Notes: generated by a model from the sequence alone, not told the origin. A stretch of 64,000 bases of DNA from Theristus sp. LFF4_11 (GCA_030248135.1 JASANC010001876.1:1-64000); one strand, 5' to 3'; positions 40,501-62,700 are shown, counted from the first letter of the stretch. Numbers and translations are program-made.

Positions 40501-41861
40501 CGGGTGCTCTGTATTCTGTGAAGAAATGTGACAAATTTTAACAATCCGGCTGTGGTGTTCAGTATGGCTTGGCGTCGTCTTGCAAAAACCTCAAATAGTT
40601 TTCGTCTATCGTGGATCTCGGTTTTTCTCTTTCTGCGCAGAACATCTGACCTACAAAATAACGTGTACACCTTAACCGTAAACTGAGCGTGATTGCTTGG
40701 AAGTTGCTTGCTGTTGATTTCTTTTGCTGGACGATGTCAACAGTGTTCTGATGTGATCTCTGATCAACCGTTTCATGCTTGATAGTCACTTTTTTGCGTT
40801 CTGTAAAGCTTTTTTTGTTTTCAATCTCGCTGTAAAATTGGTGATGGTTTAGGGTTCAACGCTTTTTGTGAGTATAATATCACTCTTTTATTTCCCATTA
40901 ACCTACTGTACTGTTTTTTTGTCTGTTTTGAATGTGAAAGTTTCGAAACGCTAGTGCTCGAACACTTTCATTTTTCAGATTCATTCTGAAAAACTAGACT
41001 TCTCGGCCAAAGTTGGGTCAAAAATCGGCTCGTTAGAAAACGCTAAGCATAAGCCCGGTGGTGGTGATGTGAAGGTAATTCCGGTCACAAATTATCTTTC
41101 GCGGCTGACTGCTTTACTTTTCGAATTTACTTCAAAAGTTGCATTAAAAACAATATTCAACGCGTTTGGCAACCTTCGTTTGTTGTTATGTCTTTGTGGC
41201 TTCAACAAGTTGACACAATGGCGATGAACAATGAGTGCCGTGGTTGTGAAGGCGTTGACATACTTTTTTTGTACACTGTACACTGTATAACCCCTGTGTT
41301 TCCTCTTTCACTGTTATGTTCAGTAGCTTGCTGTCTGTAATACTGCAAGCTTTGAGGCAATGCTTGAAACTTGGGCAAGCTTCATGTATTGGGTAAAATT
41401 TTTCAAAGATTTTGAGTTCTTATTCTTCATTCCGACATTTGCACGTGAGCAGGCACTCTTGATGGTTTGACGGCTTCAATTTCATGCGTTATTTTTGGTT
41501 TACATTATTTCAGATTCAATCTCAAAAACTAGACTTTACTTCCAAAGTCGGCTCAAAAGTCGGTTCACTGGACAACGCGACGCACAAGCCTGGCGGCGGC
41601 GACGTCAAGGTGGCTCGGAGTGTTTTTTGCGCTACATTTTTTGTTATGTATGGCTTCCGAATGGGAATGTCGGTTTTCTTTTGTGTGTTTTGAAATTAGC
41701 GTGGTGCTGAGAGATCATTGATTCATGCTTGGCATCGTGTTCAGATTGTGAACGAACGCGTGGACGTCGCCAAGAACGCGAGGCCGCGCGTCGACGCACG
41801 TCTCTCCACGAGCACTGACGGCCCAAACGGGCATCCACCAATGGAACCGACCGACGCCTAG
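34600..41861 (+). CDS. Tau/MAP2/MAP4-family microtubule-binding protein, six repeats, 11 exons, about 932 aa
   Basis: Binds and stabilises microtubules. Exons: 34600-35602, 36162-36694, 36810-37185, 37389-37472, 38412-38546, 38773-38855, 38937-39026, 40171-40356, 40979-41074, 41514-41609, 41745-41861. Residues 1-512 are an acidic Asp/Glu/Ala/Gln-rich projection region; 513-710 are Pro/Ala/Lys/Thr-rich and basic; 711-894 hold six repeats of the form [18 protein letters not shown], with P(G/A/T)GG loops; a short tail ends MEPTDA. Repeats 3 and 4 share one exon. KXGS kinase-target motifs are present in five repeats (RVGS in repeat 2) and doubled in repeats 5 and 6. The exon 2 end is ambiguous: 36694 (GC donor) or 36703 (GT donor), both in frame. 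Two adjacent ATGs at 34600 and 34603. Likely orthologue of nematode PTL-1 / insect tau, not assigned closer. Confidence 0.9.
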
Positions 41862-42975
41862 CACTTTCAGTTCAAAAAGAAACTGCGTACAGGCGATAAT
41901 CCGTTTTGTTTCTGCCGCTTTATTATTCGCAGTAATACCGTACGGTATTTCTTATTCTTTTTTTTTGATATGGACCTTTGAGTCTTTTCTATTCTGCGAG
42001 AAACCGTATTCTCAATCTGTGATTTCCTTGTCTGTGTGTTACTGCTTAAATTTTTTTGAAAACGAGTTTTGAAAAAACCGAGAGCGTGAATGTTGTGCTT
42101 GACACCTTTCGACGTCGACCTTGGGTTTACCACTACTACTCTTCTATCGTAGCGTTTGCAACGTAAATTGGATTTCCTGTTGTTTTACATTGCGTGTCTA
42201 TACCGGGTGCTTGTGTTATCGCTGTTTGCACTATTTTTTCAGCTCCATGCATGTGAAAATGGTTTTGCGAAACATGGTGAGAATAATTTTCATGTTTTTT
42301 TTGCGAAAGAGATTTGAATGTGGAGACTGGTTTCAACAATATGTTGCGAAAGTTGTATTGCTTTAGCTTTTTTCACGTATTTATGCTTTCGTTCATCAAG
42401 ATGTGTTGTTTTTTTTAAGTGAATGTTCCAAAAAAACTACAAATAATGAGTTTGAAACTTTATTTTTTAACATTCTGCAGCTTTTTATTGCATTTTATTT
42501 TATTTGGCATACGAGTGAAAGTGTTTTTGTTTTTATCTTAAAATGTGACAATTATTATAACATTATTTTTACATCTTATAATCTTCACAACAATTTAAGC
42601 AACTGTTGCCACTTAAGCAGGTGGATCAACCGAATCACACGTTAAATGCCCCCTTAACAGCAGTGTTTAATTGATGGCTGTAATAAATTATTCCGTCGTT
42701 TCATGCTTTATAATTCACAGTAAAATGAACTTCAATAGCCAAAAAATGTGTAACTAGCTAAAAACCTATCTGTTACGATAGACGTAAAAATAACGCAGAT
42801 ATCTTACCGCTACGCTGTGTCGTCCCCTAAAATCTAATCACTTCATACTGTACATGAACAAGATCTGTGAAGAAAGCGCAAAAATCAAACTGGTCACACT
42901 ATTCAAAACCCTACGAAAACTATACAGAGTTCACAGTTCTACAGTTTTGAACAAGGTGACAAGACATGTAGCTGC
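41862..42975. other. Tau-like gene 3' flank
   Basis: AT-rich sequence between the two convergent genes, expected to be 3' UTR. An AATAAA occurs on the plus strand near 42683. No coding exon recognised. Confidence 0.5.
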
Positions 42976-43122
42976 TGTCTAACTCTATAACATATCCAAC
43001 TGGCTGATTGGTTGGTGGTCACGTGATGCATGCATTCTATGCACACCAAACTCCGCCTCCACAACAATCCATGCTCAGAATGCATGCATCAACCAATCAG
43101 CCGGTTGGATATGTCCAGACTG
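42976..43122. mobile_element. Palindromic MITE abutting the GAD stop codon
   Basis: Imperfect palindrome with arms CATATCCAACTGGCTGATTG / CAATCAGCCGGTTGGATATG around GTGATGCATGCATTCT; same family as 2343-2504. It ends about 10 bp from the GAD stop codon and must therefore lie in the GAD 3' UTR, where it would form a strong RNA hairpin. Confidence 0.7.
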
Positions 43123-43132
43123 TGTGTTCGCC

Positions 43133-46079
43133 CTACAGGTCGCTGGCCATGTCGGCGATTTCGTCGACCAGGAAATCGAGGTCGTCGCGGGTGATCGCAG
43201 GGTTGCTGATGATCAGACGGAAGAAGTTCGGTCGCTGCGCGTACGCGTCCGGCTGGTAGCCAACCATCGTGCTGCCCTTGGTCATCATTTTCGCCTTGAT
43301 CTTCGGGGCAACCTGGATTTCGGTTTTTAAAAAATACATCACAGTAAATCGTTGCAAAAACTACGGCAATGAGATTTTAGAATGACGCACAGCTCAATTC
43401 AACTGGCCAACCTTTTCGAGTCGCGCCATCTTCTCCGACTGCTCCAGCTGGCGCATGCTCGGTGGAACGTACCAAAAGCAGATGTTGAGAAATTTCGGCT
43501 AAAAAAGAATAATTATGGACAAGTTACACGGTGTGTTGAAGTATAAAAGCAGATAGCGAATGACACGAACATTCTCGACAACCATTTCGTAGCCGGGCGT
43601 GTTTTTGATGCGCGTTGTGAAGTATGTCGCCAGCTCCATGAGACGATCGATTTGTGCGCCGAATCCTTTCATGCCCTGAAAAACAGAAAAACAGTTTTAA
43701 AAAATTAAAAAACAAAACAAAAATCGCTAATCTGCGGTTTTTGAAAGGTAAAAAGCAAATGAAATGCTTCAAGTGTGCACCTTTGCACGCCACATGATCC
43801 ACAGTTTGAAGATGTCGTTGTGGCGACCACACTGCATCGCCTTGTCGCCCGTGTCATAAGTCACATCGTACGGCTTGTCTTGTTGGAACAGATAGTCGGC
43901 AGACATTTGATTGCACTGGAACAGCAGACCCTGGAAAGCAAATCGACATCGTTTTTTGTAAAGATGGGCGGCATCAAATTTTGAAAGTCGAAGTCCTGGT
44001 CTTAAAACCGGGCACTGTGTCACACGCACAACACTGGTTGGATATGTGCGACATCACAGTGTTTGTGTTCTCTGACAGAGTGCCCTTTTTCACACTACAA
44101 AAACAAAGCGCATGCGAACATCCTGTCGAATGAGACAGGCGCTGCATTGCAGTAACGCCCCCATCAGTTTGTGCGGATTCCAGGTGACCGATTTTGCGCG
44201 CTCGATTCCGCTGTGCAAATGACGGTGCTTCTCCGACAGAAGCAGCCCGCCGCCCCACGCGGCCTACAGAGAAGAAAAAAGAAAAAACATATTACGGTCA
44301 GTTTATTGGAATTTTTTGATGAAGATCAGTCAAAAAGTATGAAAAGTCTGCGCAATAGAAGCTCACGTCGACGTGGAACCAAAGTTCGTGTCGTTCGCAG
44401 ATGTCTGCGATCTGATGCAACGGATCAAAGGCGCCGTAAACTGTGGTGCCCGCCGTGGCGCACACGAAAAACGGCGTTAGTCCGGAACGCTTCGACTGCA
44501 AATGGTTTCACTTCAGATTTGTGAGAAGCAGCATTGAGGGGTGAGACGAGCAATCGGGTTACAATTCTGTATCAATGGGTCAACGAATCACGACGACCCA
44601 TCCACTCACGGATCAAAATTGGCAAATATGGCATATATTCGTCAAGTTCTGCTCAAATTTAGGCAGCGACACATTTTCAACAGTGTGCAAACCTCAAGAA
44701 TCTTTTGCTCCAACGCTTCCGGCACCATACGACCGCTCTTGTCGACAGGCACGTTGAAGCAGTTGTCTGCGCCGATGCCTGCCACTGCGGCTGCACCACG
44801 GATGGAGTAGTGCGACTGCAATGGCATTGTTTGTTCGAAAGAATAGTGATAACTACATACAATAAACTGCAGTAAACAAAAACACTGTGTGTGCACAGCC
44901 GGTATCTTCAAACGTGTCAGATTTTTCGCAGCGCATGAATCCCGGTATGTTACTTGCTAAACAATCTGGCAGGTTTGAAGAGACACACAATACCTCTTCG
45001 GACGTGAACATGCACAGTTTCGGACATTCGGCCATTCCGAGCGGCTTGCACCGCGGCAGAACCGCGTGGCGTGCAGCGTTCACGGCGTACAAATTTGAAA
45101 TGGCGCCTCCTGAAATGACACGAGTTTGCGAGTGAATAAACCCAATACCGACTGTGACATTAAGAAAACACAAAACTGCAATTTTAGTTGTTTACCGGGC
45201 GCAAAAATGCCATCGCCCTCCGGCCAGCCGATCAGTTCAATCATCTTTTTCAGTATCTCACGCTCCATCAGTATGAACACGGGCGCTATCTCATACGTGA
45301 ACCTGCGAATCAAGAAAAGAAGTGTAATTGAGAAAAATCAACGATACACTGTGATTAAATCATGTTTTACATTTTGATCCCGTTCCAAGGTGCAAATAAT
45401 GTTACTTCCCCTCCTGGGCACAGGGTCGGAGAGAACTTTTGTTCTGTTTTATTCGGCGCCTTTAAGCGTCAGGCAAATGCACAGGGAAAGTTCACCAGAC
45501 GTTTGTGCAATGCACCATTTCCTCCCAAACCACTATTCAAACTGAATACCACCTGCCAACTGGCAACAATGTCAACTTGCATGTTTGTGTTTGCGGTCGC
45601 CGTCAGCCACTCGCCACTCATGCAGACGAGGTCGAGACCGCACGAAATCTGATTGAAGAAGCGCGGATGGCCGGTCTTCACCTGGTGCTGCAGCGTCTGC
45701 TCGCAGTCGCGAATCAGCCGATTCAAGTCGAGCGGTTCGTCGCGAATTGAAAAGTCAAACTTTTGCTTCAGATCCTCCGGATGGAGAAAGTTGAGTATTT
45801 TGCTGTCGCGATCGTTCATCGTTTTGATGTAGTCGAGCAGCACTTGAACGACGCGACGCAGGTACAGTTCCGAGTCGTCCCAGCCGGATTGGTTCAACGG
45901 CAGGAGATCTGTGTGACAAAAGTGCAACACGTTCATGTTGCAGAATTTAAACAGTGGTATTTCGTGAAGCAACTCAACTGGTGATCTGATCACCAAAAGT
46001 ACATCCAATGTCCAAACTGACCAGTGTAATGCAGCTTGCCAGTGGTGTTCTCGAACGCTTGCTTTTCTTTTTCGTCCAT
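43133..46079 (-). CDS. GAD: Glutamate decarboxylase (PLP group II), 11 exons, 508 aa
   Basis: Converts glutamate to GABA in the cytosol of neurons. Exons: 46079-46022, 45908-45581, 45302-45196, 45109-44994, 44815-44693, 44495-44367, 44263-44120, 43930-43781, 43675-43571, 43498-43412, 43312-43133. Seen: [84 protein letters not shown], the PLP-binding lysine in TWNPHKLMG (K319), [45 protein letters not shown]. The pattern is closer to GAD65/67 and UNC-25 than to cysteine-sulfinate decarboxylase, though substrate was not tested. The intron after exon 2 has a GC donor (AT|GCAAGT), required to join NTNM to FTYE. Full length, no defects. Confidence 0.96.
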
Positions 46080-48265
46080 GATTATCCCGAATAATTTCTG
46101 GTTACGGTCAGTTTTGAATCGGGAAAATATATCCTAGACTGCTTATTGCATTGAACTTCAGAGTAGCACTAAGACACTACGTCTTCACCCCAGAATTAGT
46201 GGCTGTTTCGATCCGGTGGTCTCAGATGCTTGCAAAGAATCCGTGAAATCTGAATGTGTCTCAGTCAGTTTTCGCTGCCTTCGCTCAGGCTCACTCAAGG
46301 ATCGAAATGGGGTCACTTGAGATGCTTCACAAACGCGTGGGAAGGTGGGAGAAAATTTTAGCAAAACCAGTCTCCAGAAGTTCATGACCTTCAACGCAAT
46401 TGTTTTTGAGACTCAATGTACAGTCGTGCAATGATGTACAAGATAAAAGGTTACAAACACGAAAAACAGTTCTCTTGGTCATATTGAATATTTTCAAAAA
46501 ATGTTTGTTTCACCTATTTTTCAGGAATGCCTTTTCGCCCTGCGATATTTTCATCCTTTTGTCCACGCAGCAGTTACTGGACTTCCCACTTTTCGCCAAT
46601 GCAAACGGGTCCCAGCAATCCATTTTTAATGATGCGCTTGACCGAGTCCACCGAGCGTCCATTGTGGTGTTCTCATAGAATTCAGATTGTGCCAAGCGCA
46701 AATGACGCAAAAACGGCTCACACGGAAGACCCCGATTTTTAATCTCCATTCTGCCCTTGCGCGAGCGCACCATTTAGCTCATTTCAAATTTGTACGCTTG
46801 CAATTTCGGTCGTTTTTCAGAAAAGACTTGACGCAGTTTCTGTTCTTCTTTCGTGTCGATATTGTTTTGCCACTTTTGTCTGCCAAAGAGTTGGATCACA
46901 CATAAATTTAGGACTGAGTTAGCCCATATACAATGTATATCTAGAAGCAGAGGCCTTTTGAAAAGACTTATGCTCGTTTGAGAACTCAATTTGATCCACT
47001 TAGCCACGCATGATGAGCGCGCTCGGCGCCATCGCTTCGGTACCATTCAAATGAAACGATCAATTCTTGTTTACTTACGCTTGTGCATGAAAAGAGTTCG
47101 TCTTAAACGGCAAACCGTTTTTCAAAAAAAATCCTAAACTTCTCAACGTACAACATTGTGATGTTGTGTACTTTCGATTTTAGAAAAATAAAATTTAAAA
47201 AAAAACAACTTTGACTGTCTGCCCGGTTATTAGTTTGTCTAAACAATGAGCCTTATGATGGAATCACGACATACACGGTTTTATTTTGTGAACCGATTGC
47301 TTTACAAACACGACTACAATAAACAACTGCATAGATAAAGACAATTTTTTGTGACACCGAACAACATCAATAGACGACTAGATCCAATAAATACCGAACA
47401 AGAACTGTAGAAACGCTCAAACACAAAACAGAGTCACAAAACACACGAAAGACGACAAATGCAGGTACACAATGGAAATAATTTCAAAGTACAGTTCGTT
47501 TATTTGGAGTTGTCACTTTTTTAGAGCTCGGTAAGATCAGAATAGAACTCACGAAATTGCATGAAAACACACAGAACCACAGTGTTTGATTTCAACCAAG
47601 CGTAGACATTCGTTCTTGTTTACTGTAATTCAAACTTTCGCCTTCTCTGTATTCTGCGAAAAAGCGCACGTTTAAACTGACATATTTCATGTACTGTAAA
47701 TAGCTTCCGTTGCAAAAATATTCAATTGGATTTCTGCAGACTAAAATTTCAAGATTTGAAAAAAAAATTTGTATGTCCATAAACGAATAATTTACTGTAT
47801 TAAACTAAGCACCGCAACAAATTCACAAAAGAATCGAAGACATGATAAAACTGATTAAGAATTAACTAAAAATGAAGTTCAGATGACACGTTCAAAAACA
47901 TGATAGAAATGCATGAACTCACCAATCTTCACGATTATCACAATGATCCAACCACAAAGAAAAATAGGAATTACACGGGGATTACAAGTACATCACACAA
48001 CAAAGGGAATGCTTGACAACGAAAACAAAACAAACAAATCGGGATTGATTGATTTTAGCCAAAATGTACAATAACTTATGGACATATCAGAACAGATGCT
48101 CCAATGTATTGCACAAAACAGGTACACAAGACGAGCACAAATGTGGTAATGAACGAGAAATATCACGTCAAAAAACGATAGTCACATTAAACAGCACAGC
48201 ACAGGCCACGGACAAGACGGACACAACACCACAAATCACAGGACACAATGGAAACACTGAAACGT
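46080..48265. other. GAD upstream region / WDR7 3' flank, 2.2 kb
   Basis: No supported gene. Open frames on both strands over about 46510-46773 have a non-AT-rich, coding-like look but no recognised family and no clear splice partners; they may be a relic. The rest is AT-rich. It should contain the GAD promoter and the WDR7 3' UTR. Confidence 0.45.
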
Positions 48266-57581
<9,316 letters not shown>

Positions 57582-58169
57582 TCTGCCACCACAACACCAA
57601 ATATTGATCATCAATCAGCAAACTCGATTCATGAAGTCTTTAAGTGAAACGCAACAGATAATTCCTCCATCCGAAAACTCGGACGAGAAAATTGCAGATC
57701 CAACAATTTGGAACTGCTCAGACAGACATCACTGAACCCAACAAACACAAAAAAAATATGTTTCATTTTCTTTTTAACACATCCCATCCCTGTGGTACAC
57801 CACACTGCAATACCATGAATCAAGCTATACAAACAACAGATTGAAAAACAAAAATTAAGCGGACTAAAAATATAGAAATCGTTTTCAAAATATGGATTAC
57901 AACCCGCATTACGAGACATCACTGCCAAAACCAATAACAACAACCAGAATATCGAACAACCAAAACCACAAAAAATTAGTAAAAGTGCATGAAAAAAATA
58001 TAATTTTTAAACCAAAATCACATTTTTTGAACAAAACTTTATGAGAAGAGGTTCTTTAAAAGTGTATGAACAAACCACTAATATGCAACCAGCTTTTGTA
58101 CAGAAGAAACAAGAAGAAAATAACGAAAACCACAAAAGAAAATTGGTCCAAATAGAAAAATATCCCAAT
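57582..58169. other. Spacer between WDR7 start and TMEM144 stop
   Basis: AT-rich 588 bp between two minus-strand genes; should hold the WDR7 promoter and TMEM144 3' UTR. No further feature recognised. Confidence 0.5.
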
Positions 58170-61100
58170 TCAGAGGTGTATAATTCGCGAGAGCCCACTA
58201 AGCACACTGCCAGTGACGGCGACTGCCATCGCCCACGTCAGCAGCAGCACATTGCGACGACCCTGACACAACAATCACACATTCGTGGTGGATTTGCAGA
58301 ATAAACAACAGTGATAAAGTGAAATTGTCAGTTAGTTGAGTAATGTTACGAATAAAGAAATCTGTTGCGCGGAGGAGAAAGTTATTCGATGTAAATTTCA
58401 GTTAGTAAAAAGTTTATAAAGAAATCCAAATGGACGTACTCGAATTTCGTGGAAATAGAACACGCTCCAGAGCGCAGCGATCACACCAGGCGCCTCAAAG
58501 AATAATACAATGAAGAAAAGTTTGAAACGTTCACACACACACACTAGGGTTGGCACAGGAAAAAAACCGGTTTCTTTTCCGTTTTAAAACCGGTTTTTTT
58601 CAGTTTTTTTCCTGAAAAAATAAAGAACCGGTTTTTTACCTTAAAAATTTTCAAACTTCGTGGTAAAAAATCACAATTCTTCGTTTGATTGATAAAATGT
58701 AAAATTATATTTTTGAAAAAAACGGTGCAGTGAACTGTGTCGAACTGAACTGGTGAAGCATCATTTTGCAGAAGCTTTTGTGTCAAGGGTCAAGTGAAAT
58801 ACGATGAAGACAAGGTGACTGCTAAACTAACTGCAGATGCAGACTGACTGACTGACGTTGTCGATTTGAAACGGTAACTGATGAGATGTTATTTTTCAAA
58901 CCCAATCCGCTACCGGTTTCACTTTGCAGTTCTGCAAATCTCGCCCCCTAATCGGGGTCAGCTATCCGGTCTCCTTGCAACCGTCCCCCGCTCCCCACAC
59001 CTACACGGTCACTGTCCAGTCTTTGTTTTCAATTTATTGAACGTGCTGCCCTGGAAACCAATAAAAGCGAATTTGATTTGATTTTAAACAAAAATTGAGT
59101 AGCATTGGGTGGCGGCAAAAATAGCAAATTGGGTCGGTTGTATGCCCGAAAACAGCATTTTGCGGTGCTCAAAATTACTAATTTTAATGTATTTCCTGTT
59201 TTTGAGTTCAAGATGCCAAGTTCTGGAAAGTTTAGAAGCTGGGAAGCATTCGGTTTTTTATGGTTTTAAAACGGAAAAGAAACCGGTTTTTTTTCTTGGC
59301 AATATAAAAAACCGGTTTTTTACCAACCCTACACACACACAATTCAAAGGACCATAAAAAACTTGAGTGAAAATGGCAACAAACTACAAGCGAACCCTGG
59401 TGTTTATTGGGAACGTGATGGCGGCCGAGAGATGCTCGTTCGCAACGAACCAGGACGTTTGTCCTATGGACCAGATGAGACCGGTCAGAAACGATGGAAA
59501 CGCCAGTTCGGCCGTGACGTACGGGCGGCTCTGCGTGTACGCACAGTGCAGCAGGAAGTAAACGCTGCACGCCAGAAAGGAGCCGGTGTAGTGAGAGAAC
59601 ACGTAGTCCAGGCCTGCAAAGGTGCCCTGCAGTGCGACAACAAAAACACTGAGAACCGAGAGAAGAACGGACCGTTGCGCGACGCAGCACTGTCGTGGTC
59701 CTGGATGTAGAACACGGGCACGAAACAAAGACCGAAGAAGACGCCCGCCACGACCGACAGACCGACGCCGCTGCACAATTGCATTGCATGCGATTGCTTC
59801 GGAATCAAAGAAGACAACAAACTTCCGAGCTTTTTCTTTTCTGCACAAGAAACTTACCACATGAATTCTCTTTTTCTTGCTGTTCTAGATGCAATTTGCG
59901 CGCTCAACGACTCGCCCACGGGAGGGCTAGGTTGTCGTCGCGCCCCAAGAATCTCATGGTCTGAGTCTGACAGTTCGTCTACGTCTTCGCTTTCCTGGAA
60001 ATCAGCACCACCACTTTTGTTGTTTTGTTGCGTTTAAAACACTGAAATGTTTCGAGTTTCATCAACTTTAACGTTTTTAAAACTTTCATTTTTAGAATGA
60101 TGTTATCCGAAGTTATTGCATAATCAAACACATAAAAAATGCACAATTAGATTTCGCGATTCACTCGGAGTCGCAGATGAGCTGACGCGATGGGCGCTTG
60201 TCGCTTGTTCACCTGCGCCCGTCTCTGATTTAACGAAAGCGAACATGACGGCACTGGAAAAAATAATCAAAAAAATGGGAAAACTAATGATAAAAAATAA
60301 GGTAGATAAAAAAATACACGCAAACCTGATAACGGCAAGCATGAGGCCAAGTGAGTTCAACAAGTCGCTAGCAGGCACTTGACAGATCGTGCCAAACCAA
60401 CCGAATCTGAAACACCAACAGAATTGTCTGGTCTCGACCGCTGACCAGCATGTTTTCAATCATCAGAAGAACGGAACATCATTTTGACAAAATGAATACG
60501 TAGAAGGCCTGGATGACCAAAAAATTGCGGGAACTGGATGGTGCGCTGCGCGCCTCCGTCGGAAACAGCGCTCGTTGGCATCCCGCAAAGTGCGTCACTG
60601 GCAGCCGCTTTAAGGCGACGCTAAAGCGGCAGAGCAGCCATGTCGCTCTTGGCGCAACACTTTACACAGTTGCATTGCAACGCTAGGCTTATTTTGAATT
60701 GCCACATAAAAATGACACCAGTTTCTTTTCCACGTCTGCAAACGCAATGAGTCGCAGAAGCTGACAATATTGATATTACAAAGCTCGCAACAAACCGTGC
60801 ACTGGCCCATCCGAAAATGCACGCGCTTGTCGTCCACATGAGCACCCCAACGGCCATTCCGATTTTGTTGATGATGATCACGCAGGACACGTTGCCTGGC
60901 AAATAACGAACAAATGCGAACGGTCGCAAGCATAACATGATCATGATTGGGCTGCGCTCACGCTCACCTCTCAGTTTGTACACTCATCGAAAGAACCACA
61001 ATCGCTCTGCACTGAAATCTTGCTTAGAAATGCGTTTTTCTTCGTCCACAATGATTTGAAAACCGAAAGCTCTAGCTCTTACGCAAGGTGTGATTGGGAT

Positions 61101-61660
61101 AGAATGAAGAGACCGAAAAATGCTGTTTTAAACTTCATTTTTGACAATGTATCCTAGTTTATCGCTCCAGGGTATTTCTTGTTCTTCAGTACGTTCGTTG
61201 CCCGTTAGGTTCACGAAATGCTGTTTTGCTTTAGTTTGAAAATGGTGTGCGATGTGCGTGCGAGCGAAAAGTGTCAGCGAACAAAATCATGTCCCTCAAT
61301 CGAAAACTCTTCGTGTTTTGCAGCATTTGCAGTGCCGTTTTGTGTCACCTGTTGACCACAGAGCGCCACCGAGCATTGCCAGCGGGTAGAACTGTGGACA
61401 CGCACGGTAGAGATTTACAGCGATGCCAACGCACATAATGGCACAACCCATCATGAATTGAACAAACAACCCTGAAAACTGCCAATGTTAATAAAAATAA
61501 TCAGGTACAAAAACGTCAAAAAAAATGTTAAATAACCATTGCCAGTGCGATACGGCTTGATTGGTACAAACATTGAGCCGAATGCAATTCCGGAGACCAA
61601 ACAAGCCGTGATTCCGACAAAAAACGATGAAACGTTCCCGTCAACAGGCACAGCGTTCAT
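58170..61660 (-). CDS. TMEM144: TMEM144-family multi-pass membrane protein, 10 exons, 364 aa
   Basis: A member of the drug/metabolite-transporter fold, thought to move a carbohydrate-like substrate; the substrate is not established. Exons: 61660-61537, 61471-61349, 60895-60796, 60406-60326, 60253-60187, 59994-59858, 59770-59673, 59613-59396, 58493-58440, 58262-58170. Seen: first helix ending FGSMFVPIK, PLAMLGGALWSTG, KIGMAVGVLMW, FGWASARFGWFG, GVFFGLCFVP, DYVFSHYTGSFL, FLTGLIWSIGQTSWFVAN, GVIAALWSVFYFHEI, and a last helix NVLLLTWAMAVAVTGSVLSG. About ten hydrophobic helices. A hydrophilic acidic loop (ESEDVDELSDSDHE, exon 6) replaces the short loop of the human protein (345 aa). The exon 7/8 junction is the least certain. 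Confidence 0.9.
58545..59331. mobile_element. hAT-like element in a TMEM144 intron, inserted in a CA repeat
   Basis: 787 bp starting TAGGGTTGGCA and ending TACCAACCCTA, both followed inward by blocks of AACCGGTTTTTT. It is flanked on both sides by (CA)n, so an 8-bp ACACACAC duplication is expected but its exact phase cannot be read. No transposase. An inner segment (about 58885-59095) ends with GCGAATTTGATTTGATTTT, like the 3' tail of a 5'-truncated non-LTR element, probably an older nested insertion. Confidence 0.75.
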
Positions 61661-61978
61661 GTTTAGTTTAAAAAGGTCCACACGAAGACGAAACTCTGGG
61701 CAAAAAATCATAAAGTAACTTTCTGTGGAAAGTGTGTTGAACGCATTTTTTCAGATGAAAGTACAATTTTTATGGCAAAAATTTGGTTTTAAAATTAATT
61801 AAAAACAAATTCAAAAAAATCCCGACTTTTTCAAAGATTTTAAAAAAAAAATTAAATTTGAGAGGGTCGACTCGACAACTGAACTGGTTTCACTCACATT
61901 GACTTTGTTTTTGGCAGAATTTCGTTTGACAATTTTTACTTTCAGGTCAAATGAGACGAGCAAAGTTTTTTTAGAGTG
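61661..61978. other. TMEM144 upstream region
   Basis: AT-rich flank of the TMEM144 start; expected promoter/5' UTR. A possible acceptor (TTTTTTGCCCAG) near 61700 could mark an untranslated exon boundary. Nothing else seen. Confidence 0.4.
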
Positions 61979-62700
61979 GGTGTGGCGGGTCGGGGGGGGG
62001 GGGGGGGGGGGGGGGGGGGTGCCGACTAAAAAGTGAGGTCCAAACTATGGTAACGTGGGGGGACCCCCCCATGGGGGTCCCATGGGGGGTGCATTGAAAT
62101 TAGCTTTGCCTACATTACTAAACCAAAGCCAAGTTTACAGTGTGTTTTGTTGTTTTAGTTCGGTTTCAATGAAGTCGTTGTAGGTTCCTAATCCTAAGCC
62201 CAATCCTATGATCCTAATCCTAATGAAGTCGTTGTAGGTTCCTTATTCTAAACCTAATCCTAATCCTAAGTGAAGCCTTTTTAACAAAGTGAAAGTGCCT
62301 TGATTGACAGCTTTGTTGAAGGGGTGAAACATTGGGATCAGGGATCAGCTCCAGCTCCGGTTTAGCTTTGTAGTTTTACGTTGAAATTACAATGAAGATG
62401 GTCAAGTTATATTCAGCTTATATTATGGACTTTATAGACAAAAAATCATGATTTTCGAATAAAATTTTAGGGTGGGCAGAAAATTTTTGGGGGGTCTCCG
62501 CCAGACAAAATTTCATGAGGCGTGTGGGGGGTGTCGGCCAAATTTTCGAGGGGGAGGGTCCGATGGGGGGGGGGGGGTGCCCGGTTTTAGGGGGGTGGCA
62601 CGGTAGTGCAAAATCTTGGGCAAAATCGGAGATGAGGGGGAGGTGGTGTGCACCTCTAGCACGAGGTTCGCTCCGTGACACCCACCCCAAAACCTGGCAC
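61979..62700. repeat. Broken copy of the poly-G element (E0 type)
   Basis: Two collinear pieces of E0. 61979-62100 contains a G run of about 27, then GTGCCGACTAAAAAGTGAGG and CATGGGGGTCCCATGG. 62380-62610 contains GAAATTACAATGAAGATGGT, GGTCTCCGCCAGACAAAATT and GTGTCGGCCAAATTTTCGAG. About 280 bp of other sequence with inverted TTAGGA-type words and the 18-base word GAAGTCGTTGTAGGTTCC repeated lies between them. Terminal repeats are not both preserved. Confidence 0.7.

Noticed and set aside
46510..46773. Possible transposase or gene relic (overlapping open frames on both strands)
   Set aside because: No catalytic motif, no recognisable family, no splice partners; kept only as an unassigned stretch.
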